From Pumilibacter muris (GTDB taxonomy: Bacteria; Bacillota; Clostridia; Christensenellales; Pumilibacteraceae), in contig NZ_CALPCN010000005.1 of NCBI RefSeq assembly GCF_943193045.1, positions 62,001 through 126,000 on the forward strand: 64,000 bases of DNA. The letters run 5' to 3'. A program made the translations under genes and the position numbers. The notes beneath the pieces were generated by a model. The model was not told the origin of the DNA and ran no database searches. It saw only the letters and a program-made list of their open reading frames with translations. Positions 54,982 through 64,000 of the stretch are shown piece after piece. The first letter of the stretch is position 1, and every line of letters starts with the position of its first letter.

Positions 54982-56400
54982 ATGGGAACTATTAAATTAA
55001 GCGATAGCCTTGCGGGCAGACAAAAACTGACAATCGACGGCACGTTCGTTTCGGAATATATGCCGTCGGCGCCCGACGGATACGTTAAAATATACCTTGC
55101 GGGAATGTATCTTGCCTTAACCGACCCCGAAAACAACGAAGAAACCGTTGCGGCAAGACTTTTCACCGACGCGAAAACGGTGTCGGAAGCTTTTTTGTAT
55201 TGGCAAGAGCAAGGGCTCGTGCACGTCGGTTCGGACACCCGCTCGGTGGAATATCTTCCCGTTGTGCCGCGAAATCGCCAAATACGCAAATTCAGCAAAG
55301 AAAAATACCGCACCTTTAACGAACAGCTTCACGCGCTTTTTCCCAACCGCAACATTTTGCCCGGCGAATACAACGAATATTACAACGTTATGGAAACGTA
55401 CAACATAGAAATCGAAGCTATGCTAACCGTTATAGGATATTGCAAACGGCTTAAAGGCGACGACATTACATACCCTTACATAGTTACCGTAGCGCGCAAT
55501 TTCGCCGCCGAAGGATATATAACTTTCGACAGAGTGAGCGAAAAAATAAGCGAACTCGACTTATACGGCGACGAATTGAGAGCGGTTGCCAAAGCTTTGG
55601 GAAAGCGCACGGTAGACCACGACGACAGACGGCTTTACGGCAAATGGACAAAAAATTTCGGGTTCGATTCGGGCACCGTAATAAACGTTGCAAAATCCGT
55701 TAAAAAAGGCGGAATGGCAAAGCTCGACGCAAAACTTACCAAATATTACGAGCTACACCTTAGCACGCTCGCGGAAATAAACAATTACGAAAAAAGCCGC
55801 GACGAACTGTATTCCATTGCAAAAAACGTAAACCGCATAATAGGCGTATATTACGAACAACTCGATTACATTATAGAGAGCTACACATTAAACTGGCTGA
55901 ACATGGGATTCGACGCACCCACTTTGGAAAAAGTTGCGGAATACTGTTTTAAACACGGTTTGCGCACACTCGACGCAATGAACGACACTTTAAAAAAGTT
56001 CTACAAAATAGGTTGCGTAACCGCCGAAAGCATTGCGGGCTTTGTTTCGGAAGCCGCTAAGAGCGACGACGAAATAAAAGAAATATTCGAGGCGGCGGGA
56101 GTCGTGCGTCAAATTTCAACGCGCGACCGCGACTATTACCGAACATGGACGTTCAGTTGGAAAATGCCCAAAGACGTGATATTATACGGAGCGACCGTTG
56201 CGAAAAAAGCGGACAGCCCCCTATCCTACCTAAATTCAATACTCGCCGCATGGCACGACAAAGGAATCTCTTCGAAAGACGAAGCGATAAAAGCGGGAAC
56301 TTCGGCTCCCGCGCAAAAAACAAGCGAACACCGCGTGGTTGCCGATTTCTCGGCAGACGAGCTTAACGCGGCGTTCGACAAACTGAACGAGGAACTATAA
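54982..56400 (+). CDS. DnaD/DnaB-type replication initiation protein
   Basis: This 472-aa protein has an N-terminal winged-helix-like region (about residues 25-100, with VAARLFTDAKTVSEAFLYWQEQGLV) and two DnaD-domain-like helical units (about 130-215 and 330-450, including YKAIGCV-like ends and MPKDVILYGA). DnaD/DnaB proteins remodel DnaA-bound or PriA-bound DNA to load the helicase. It directly precedes a DnaI-like loader gene (2-bp gap), which fits. CGGAG lies 5 nt before ATG 54982. Confidence 0.82.
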   Translation: MGTIKLSDSLAGRQKLTIDGTFVSEYMPSAPDGYVKIYLAGMYLALTDPENNEETVAARLFTDAKTVSEAFLYWQEQGLVHVGSDTRSVEYLPVVPRNRQIRKFSKEKYRTFNEQLHALFPNRNILPGEYNEYYNVMETYNIEIEAMLTVIGYCKRLKGDDITYPYIVTVARNFAAEGYITFDRVSEKISELDLYGDELRAVAKALGKRTVDHDDRRLYGKWTKNFGFDSGTVINVAKSVKKGGMAKLDAKLTKYYELHLSTLAEINNYEKSRDELYSIAKNVNRIIGVYYEQLDYIIESYTLNWLNMGFDAPTLEKVAEYCFKHGLRTLDAMNDTLKKFYKIGCVTAESIAGFVSEAAKSDDEIKEIFEAAGVVRQISTRDRDYYRTWTFSWKMPKDVILYGATVAKKADSPLSYLNSILAAWHDKGISSKDEAIKAGTSAPAQKTSEHRVVADFSADELNAAFDKLNEEL

Positions 56401-56402
56401 TC

Positions 56403-57293
56403 ATGAACTACTCCGACGCTGTGCGCGCAATAGCTGCCGATTTTAAACGGCGCAAAAGCGAATACGAACAAGCCGAACTCCACCTGCTTTCTTCAAACGC
56501 TGAATTTGCGGAAAGCGAACGCGAAAAACGCGCGCTTTTGCTCGCTGCGGCAAAAGGAGAAAAGCCCGACTCCGAAAAGCTCGAAAAAGCGCTTGCAAAA
56601 AACGAAGCCGTTCGAAAAAAGTTGGGGCTCGTTCCACCCAAGCCGCGTTGCCCCGTGTGTTCCGACACAGGGCGGGCAAACGGAAAATTCTGCGATTGCG
56701 CCGTAGCGCTTGCGGTGCGCTCTCAAAGCGGCGAAATCGGAATACCGTTGCACTCGTTCGAAGAAACTGATTTTTCGGTATACGGCGACGAAGCCGAAAA
56801 CTATATAAAGTTGTTTTCGCAAATTAAAACAATTTGCTCATCGTACCCGCAAAATAAAAAGCGTTGCATTGTTCTCTGCGGCGGCACGGGAAACGGAAAA
56901 ACCTATCTCGCGGGTTGCGCGGCAAAAAGACTGCTCGAACGCGGACTGAGCGTTATGGCTTTAACCGCGTTTGCGGCAAACGACAGATTCTTGAAATACC
57001 ACACTTGCTTCGACGGCGGCAAAGCGGAAGCGCTCGAACCTTTGTTACACTGCTCCGCCCTTATAATAGACGACTTGGGCACCGAAAGCATACTGAAAAA
57101 CGTAACTTTGGAATATCTTTATCAAGTAATCAACGAGCGAAACACTTCGGGCAAACTCACATTCATTACCACCAACTTAACGCCCGAAAAACTGCTGTCG
57201 CGTTACGGCGAGCGCATATACAGCCGCCTGTTCGACAAGTCGCTTTCGTTCGCCACATACCTAAAAGCAAAAGACATAAGAAAAGCTTTTTAA
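56403..57293 (+). CDS. DnaI/DnaC-like helicase loader ATPase
   Basis: This 296-aa AAA+ protein has an N-terminal helicase-binding part with coiled coil (1-75), a CPVCSDTG...CDC zinc-binding segment (about 81-99) as in DnaI, Walker A LCGGTGNGKTYLA (about 158), Walker B LIIDDLGTE (about 221) and sensor ITTNL (about 260). It loads DnaB (gene at 41960-43516). It sits in an operon with the DnaD-type protein and is followed by a terminator. Confidence 0.9.
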   Translation: MNYSDAVRAIAADFKRRKSEYEQAELHLLSSNAEFAESEREKRALLLAAAKGEKPDSEKLEKALAKNEAVRKKLGLVPPKPRCPVCSDTGRANGKFCDCAVALAVRSQSGEIGIPLHSFEETDFSVYGDEAENYIKLFSQIKTICSSYPQNKKRCIVLCGGTGNGKTYLAGCAAKRLLERGLSVMALTAFAANDRFLKYHTCFDGGKAEALEPLLHCSALIIDDLGTESILKNVTLEYLYQVINERNTSGKLTFITTNLTPEKLLSRYGERIYSRLFDKSLSFATYLKAKDIRKAF

Positions 57294-57297
57294 ACGC

Positions 57298-57338
57298 AAA
57301 AAGAGTTCGCACGGTTTGTATGCGAACTCTTTTTTATT
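57298..57338. terminator. Bidirectional terminator after the helicase-loader gene
   Basis: Stem AAAAAGAGTTCGCA/TGCGAACTCTTTTT followed by TATT. Confidence 0.85.
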
Positions 57339-57352
57339 GCAATTTTAGGCGC

Positions 57353-58345
57353 TTACTTTTTAACTATGTCGCCGTCGGTGCAACGAATTGTTACGCTACG
57401 CGTGGTGCCGCTGTTCGCTTCTTCGAAAGCTTGCCACTCCGCCTGCGTGCCGTTAAAAGTTATAATCTTTATGTTCGGACATTCGAGAAAAACGTTTTTG
57501 CCCATTTTCATAGTCTTGTTATTTATCGTTATACTTTCGAGAGCCCCGCAATCATGGAATGCCAACTCGCCCACTTCTTGCACCTTTTCGGGGAACGTAA
57601 TCGATTTCAGTTTAAAACAATATTTGAAAGCTTCTTTTTCTATCACGTTAAGACTGTCGGGCAAAGTTATGCTTTCAAGATGGGTGCAAAAACAAAACGC
57701 CCTTTCGCCTATTGTTTCTATGCCCTCGCCGAGCGTGACGCTCGTAAGCGAAACGCAATCTTGGCACGACTGTTGCGGAACTTTTTTTATGCCGCCCGGA
57801 AATGACACGCTTTGCAGAGCTTTCAATCCGTTACAGATTGAGTTGCCGAGCCACGTCACGTTTTTCGGAATAGTTAGGCTTTTGAGAGATTTACAATAAG
57901 GGAATGCGCTACCGAGCGTGATAAGGCTATCAGGCAAAGAAATACTTTCAAGCGCTTCGTTATACATAAAAGCCCCGCCGTTTATTTTCGTTATTCCTTC
58001 GGGAATTACTATTTCCTTTACATAGTGCATTCCGCCAAGCGACTCGACGCAAGTTACGGGTAGCCCGTCTATTTCGGTAAGAATATGTTTAAGAGGCAAA
58101 GTTGTGTCATGGAAAGTCGGATAAGCAATTTTAAACTCTTTTTTGCCTCCGTCTTCCACCAACATATATCCGATTCCCCCCTCGTCTACGCCGATTCCGC
58201 CGTTAATGTACGTGTATTTATACCCCTCTGAAGTAGTTCCCAAATCCGTTTTGCCGTCGTCGAAAAAACCGCAACCCGATAGGCAAAGCGCCGAGAAAAC
58301 CGCGCACAAAATCGTGCAAACAATAATCGAAAATTTCTTTTTCAT
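57353..58345 (-). CDS. Lipoprotein with BspA-type leucine-rich repeats; promoter invertible
   Basis: This 330-aa protein has a lipoprotein signal (lipobox LSGC, Cys about 25) and then about nine LRR_5/BspA-type repeats of about 23 residues (EIVIPEGITKINGGAFMYNE, LKSITFPEKVQEVGELAFHD and so on). Such proteins bind host or bacterial surfaces in gut and oral anaerobes. GGAGGAG lies 4 nt before ATG 58345. No fixed promoter is seen between ATG and the left inverted repeat at 58388. The only good promoter nearby lies in the invertible segment and points away in this copy, so the gene is predicted OFF here. Confidence 0.85.
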   Translation of the reverse strand: MKKKFSIIVCTILCAVFSALCLSGCGFFDDGKTDLGTTSEGYKYTYINGGIGVDEGGIGYMLVEDGGKKEFKIAYPTFHDTTLPLKHILTEIDGLPVTCVESLGGMHYVKEIVIPEGITKINGGAFMYNEALESISLPDSLITLGSAFPYCKSLKSLTIPKNVTWLGNSICNGLKALQSVSFPGGIKKVPQQSCQDCVSLTSVTLGEGIETIGERAFCFCTHLESITLPDSLNVIEKEAFKYCFKLKSITFPEKVQEVGELAFHDCGALESITINNKTMKMGKNVFLECPNIKIITFNGTQAEWQAFEEANSGTTRSVTIRCTDGDIVKK

Positions 58346-58387
58346 GTTCTCCTCCGAAACAATTTTTTTCATTTCGAAAAAGTACGC

Positions 58388-58406
58388 AGAATAACATATT
58401 CTGTGT
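58388..58406. repeat. Left 19-bp inverted repeat of an invertible element
   Basis: AGAATAACATATTCTGTGT, the exact reverse complement of 58523-58541. It is itself palindromic (AGAATA-ACA-TATTCT), as expected of a tyrosine-recombinase site with two binding arms and an asymmetric centre. Confidence 0.88.
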
Positions 58407-58522
58407 AACTAAAAAACTTTCAAAGTGTTCGCAAAATGTTATATATGTGTAAATTATTATTTGCGAGCCGTCGTTTTGCTTGCGTTTTAGGTTAAAATCG
58501 TATATAATAGTTGTGAAAAAGC
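58407..58522. mobile_element. Invertible 116-bp promoter segment (inverton)
   Basis: An A+T-rich segment between perfect inverted repeats, carrying a rightward promoter at 58480-58508. On inversion the -10 would move to about 58421-58426 and fire leftward into the BspA-like lipoprotein gene about 70 nt away. No good leftward promoter is seen in the present orientation. The recombinase gene adjoins the right repeat. Confidence 0.82.
58480..58508 (+). promoter_or_regulatory. Promoter inside the invertible segment, currently pointing away from the lipoprotein gene
   Basis: TTGCGT, 17 bp, TATAAT. In this orientation it reads into the right repeat, whose hairpin is followed by eight T (58547-58554), a likely terminator that limits antisense transcription into the recombinase gene. 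Confidence 0.78.
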
Positions 58523-58541
58523 ACACAGAATATGTTATTCT
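58523..58541. repeat. Right 19-bp inverted repeat of an invertible element
   Basis: ACACAGAATATGTTATTCT. It overlaps the stop codon of the recombinase gene by two bases. Inversion between identical repeats leaves that codon unchanged. Confidence 0.88.
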
Positions 58542-59460
58542 ATGTGTTTTTTTTCGAAAGCATTTTTCCAAGTTTGTTCATCATGTTTCGCTTATGTTCG
58601 GCAAGAGAATGAGCGTAACGCGAAAGCGTAACTGCGGGATTTTTGTGTCCTAAAATTTCGGAACAGGTTTTAACGTCCATGCCGCATTCGAGCGCGCGGG
58701 TGGCAAAAGTGTGCCGCAAAGAGTGAAAACCCTTGTGCGGTATTTTTAATTTTGCGAGCAACCGCTCGAAAGTCTTTTGATACGAGCGCACTTGCGAACC
58801 GTATTCGCTCTTTCCGTAAACGAAATATTCTCTTGCGCACGACTTTTTCAATTCTCTTATTTTAGGCAACAACCTATTCGGAATGGGAATAATTCTGTTA
58901 GAGCTTTCGGTTTTGGGAATTTCGAGAATTTTAACGTAGCTACCGTTTTTCCAACTGTCGGCGCAAGTTTTAGATACTGTAAAAGTACCCCTTTTCAAGT
59001 CGAAATCTTCCCATTTAAGCGAGAGCAATTCCCCTATTCTCAAGCCCGTGTATAGGCAAAACAGTATGCCGAACATTTTTTTGTCTTTGCTTTTCTGTAT
59101 GTAGTTTTCTATTTTTCGCTGTTCCGTTAAAGTGAAACAGTCTATTTTCTTTTCACGCATTTTCGGGCGTACGACGCAATCGGTGTATTCCTTTTCGGCA
59201 AGTTCGGATTTAATCGCTCTTTTGAGCGACGCTCTCACCACCGACAGTATGCCGCAAACCGTACTCTGGGAATATCGCTCGCCGAGTTTTGCGGTAAACT
59301 TTTGCAGAACCTGCGCCGACAGCGAATCGAGTTCGTATTCGCCGAGTTCGGGCTTAATGTGCAGTCTTATTTGCGCCTTATACTTTTCGTATGTGCGATT
59401 TTTTTCAAGAGGTTTCACATATAATTCGAGCCATTCGTTCAGCCATTGAGTATATTTCAT
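58540..59460 (-). CDS. Tyrosine recombinase (phage integrase family), likely invertase of the adjacent promoter
   Basis: This 306-aa protein has a SAM-like core-binding domain (about residues 1-95) and a catalytic domain with Arg in TGLRIGEL (about 142), HSLRHTFA (about 246), the GHK motif (about 270) and the nucleophile Tyr in LSRYAHS (about 281). It resembles Tn916-Int-like and XerC-like enzymes. No excisionase, transfer genes or element boundaries are nearby. Its 3' end touches the right inverted repeat of the promoter segment, the usual layout of a dedicated DNA invertase. CGGAGAG lies 5 nt before ATG. Confidence 0.9.
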   Translation of the reverse strand: MKYTQWLNEWLELYVKPLEKNRTYEKYKAQIRLHIKPELGEYELDSLSAQVLQKFTAKLGERYSQSTVCGILSVVRASLKRAIKSELAEKEYTDCVVRPKMREKKIDCFTLTEQRKIENYIQKSKDKKMFGILFCLYTGLRIGELLSLKWEDFDLKRGTFTVSKTCADSWKNGSYVKILEIPKTESSNRIIPIPNRLLPKIRELKKSCAREYFVYGKSEYGSQVRSYQKTFERLLAKLKIPHKGFHSLRHTFATRALECGMDVKTCSEILGHKNPAVTLSRYAHSLAEHKRNMMNKLGKMLSKKNT

Positions 59461-59616
59461 AATTCTCTCCGTTTTTATATTTTTTGTTCAGCCCTATAAT
59501 TGTGCCGCAAAATCGAATATATATCAACGTTTTCGCCGAACTCTTCGCGCTCTGTCGCACGCAAATTTTTTAATAATCGCACATAATAAAGCATACGATA
59601 AAAATAATTAAAATAC

Positions 59617-59645
59617 TTGACATACCCCCCCCCGCGTGATAAACT
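59617..59645 (+). promoter_or_regulatory. Promoter of the DUF975 gene with poly-C spacer
   Basis: TTGACA (59617-59622), a 17-bp spacer with nine consecutive C, then TAAACT (59640-59645) with TG at the extended -10. As sequenced the spacing is optimal, so the gene is predicted ON. Confidence 0.8.
59625..59633. repeat. Homopolymer C9 tract
   Basis: Nine C fully inside the -35/-10 spacer of the DUF975 promoter, the same arrangement as at 9595-9603. Confidence 0.9.
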
Positions 59646-59687
59646 TGTGTTATACAAATAATGTTCCTATGGGAGGAAAAACAAAAC

Positions 59688-60461
59688 ATGTTGGTAGCAA
59701 AAGATTTCAGACAACGCGCTTGGAACAACCTCAGCGGCAAATGGGGCACTATGGCTCTCGCAACGCTTATAATGTCGCTCATAACGGGCACGGGCGCAGC
59801 TCTCGCGTTTATTTTTATAGGCGGCATTGTAACCCTAATCATAACCGGTCCTTTAACTGCGGGCATGTGCATTTTAACGTTGCACATAGTGCGAGCAAGC
59901 AACGTTAAAATCGAAATGTTGTTCGATGGCTTTAAGATTTTCGGCAAAGCGTTCTTGCTCTATATTTTAAACGGTATTTTCACGTTTTTATGGTCGTTGC
60001 TGTTCATCATTCCGGGCATAATCAAAACTTACTCTTATTCTATGAGCTACTACATTTTGCTCGACAACCCCGAACTCAGTTCCAACGAAGCGCGTTTGCG
60101 TTCTATCGAAATGATGAAAGGTAACAAGTGGCGTTTGTTCTGCTTGCATTTCAGCTTTATCGGTTGGGGACTTTTAACGTTGCTCACTTTCGGTATTCTC
60201 ATATTTTGGGTGCAACCGTATATGCAAACGGCGCAAGCCGAATTTTATCAAAGCCTGTTGCCCGAAACGGAACCCGACTCGACAACGGTAAACGCCGACC
60301 CGTTCGCTCCCGATTCTAACGGCGGAAGCGATATAGGCGGCAACAGTTCCAATCGCGACCCGTTTGACTCCGCCGACAACTCTAACACTGCCGACGGCGA
60401 ACCTAATTCTTCCGAACAAAAAAGCCGAACCGACAGCGCTGTGGAACGACTGTTGCAATAG
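59688..60461 (+). CDS. DUF975-family membrane protein
   Basis: This 257-aa protein begins LVAKDFRQRAWNNLSGKWG, typical of DUF975. It has about five membrane helices (residues 22-50, 55-75, 90-115, 150-175 and nearby), with the family motifs GIIKTYSYSMSYYILLDNP and EARLRSIEMMKGNKWRLF, and then a 60-residue Asp/Ser/Asn-rich cytoplasmic tail. Its function is unknown; family members occur widely in Firmicutes. I chose ATG 59688 (GGGAGG 11 nt upstream), because the earlier ATG at 59661 would place the ribosome site inside the gene. Confidence 0.85.
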   Translation: MLVAKDFRQRAWNNLSGKWGTMALATLIMSLITGTGAALAFIFIGGIVTLIITGPLTAGMCILTLHIVRASNVKIEMLFDGFKIFGKAFLLYILNGIFTFLWSLLFIIPGIIKTYSYSMSYYILLDNPELSSNEARLRSIEMMKGNKWRLFCLHFSFIGWGLLTLLTFGILIFWVQPYMQTAQAEFYQSLLPETEPDSTTVNADPFAPDSNGGSDIGGNSSNRDPFDSADNSNTADGEPNSSEQKSRTDSAVERLLQ

Positions 60462-60514
60462 TTTACGGCACGAAATCGTATTGAAAAAATAGGCTAAACC
60501 GTACCGTTATACGC

Positions 60515-61952
<1,438 letters not shown>

Positions 61953-61971
61953 ACATATCGACATTCAAATT

Positions 61972-62011
61972 AAAAAAGCGGCTTGGATGAAAAGTTCAAA
62001 GCCGCTTTTTT
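61972..62011. terminator. Terminator of gdhA
   Basis: Stem AAAAAAGCGGCTT/AAGCCGCTTTTTT around a 13-nt loop. Confidence 0.88.
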
Positions 62012-62076
62012 ACTTAACGCGTTCTATATCAAATTCGTTGTAGCGCGTCGTAAATCAAATAACTCCGTCGCTTTAC

Positions 62077-62105
62077 TTGACTATTTTTTACACAAGTTTT
62101 ATAAT
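62077..62105 (+). promoter_or_regulatory. Upstream promoter (P1) of nifJ
   Basis: TTGACT, 17 bp, TATAAT. Confidence 0.75.
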
Positions 62106-62145
62106 ACATAAGAACGCCGAAAAATTGCGGCAAAGCCGTTAAAGC

Positions 62146-62174
62146 TTGCTTTTGTTGCAATTAAATGGTATAAT
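62146..62174 (+). promoter_or_regulatory. Downstream promoter (P2) of nifJ
   Basis: TTGCTT, 17 bp, TATAAT. Tandem with P1, it suggests strong or doubly controlled transcription. Confidence 0.7.
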
Positions 62175-62186
62175 ATCGGTGTTTGA

Positions 62187-64000
<1,814 letters not shown>

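Noticed and set aside
58168-58180. C6 run in the BspA-like lipoprotein gene
   Set aside because: Too short for frequent slippage and the gene is in frame.
58540-59460. Integrase of a prophage or conjugative element
   Set aside because: No phage, relaxase, excisionase or attachment-site duplication nearby; the adjoining inverted repeats point to an invertase instead, though a relic integrase cannot be excluded.

Overview
The window looks like chromosome of an anaerobic, endospore-forming Clostridia-type Firmicute, probably an uncultured gut lineage (a Christensenellales-like group is my guess, not proven). Reasons: sporulation genes (spoVT, bofA, a SpoIIQ-like M23 protein), pyruvate:ferredoxin oxidoreductase, a free-standing piece of anaerobic ribonucleotide reductase, formate-THF ligase, strong AGGAGG-type ribosome sites, and many consensus sigma-A promoters (TTGACA, 17 bp, TATAAT). 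Most of the window is housekeeping.

Layout. 0-2.5 kb: 5' end of rnr, secG, an MBL hydrolase, a DUF1934 protein, spoVT. 2.6-5 kb: an A+T-rich operon for a lipoprotein and a secreted matrixin-like protease behind a consensus promoter, a tiny leader ORF and a hairpin. 5-9.5 kb: guaA, leuA, a DUF898 membrane protein. 9.7-14.1 kb: a type IIA topoisomerase pair. 14.6-15.1 kb: tRNA-Arg(CCT) preceded by two 130-bp tRNA-derived repeats. 15.1-21.6 kb: two large surface proteins with a shared C-terminal anchor motif. 21.9-40.6 kb: NrdD-like small protein, leuS, then a long leftward gene run (metK, recD2, fhs, glnS, alaS and others), bofA and proS. 40.7-54.8 kb: another leftward run (spoIIQ-like, dnaB, typA, lipoprotein, pepF, UPF0210/ACT pair, sbcC, sbcD). 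55-57.3 kb: DnaD-type protein and DnaI-like helicase loader. 57.3-60.5 kb: BspA-like lipoprotein, an invertible promoter, a tyrosine recombinase and a DUF975 membrane protein. 60.6-64 kb: gdhA and the start of nifJ.

The most interesting result is a set of apparent phase-variation switches, all acting on envelope or surface genes. (1) A G10 tract inside codons 11-14 of a secreted metallophosphoesterase puts the sequenced copy out of frame; G9 restores a full signal peptide and a 1156-residue protein. (2) A G9 tract lies in the -35/-10 spacer of the DUF898 promoter. (3) A C9 tract lies in the -35/-10 spacer of the DUF975 promoter. (4) A perfect 19-bp inverted repeat flanks 116 bp carrying a promoter, between a BspA-like lipoprotein and a tyrosine recombinase gene. 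As sequenced the promoter points away from the lipoprotein, and inversion would turn it on. I noticed no other G or C run longer than six in the window. Together these suggest a lineage that diversifies its surface by both slipped-strand and site-specific recombination switching.
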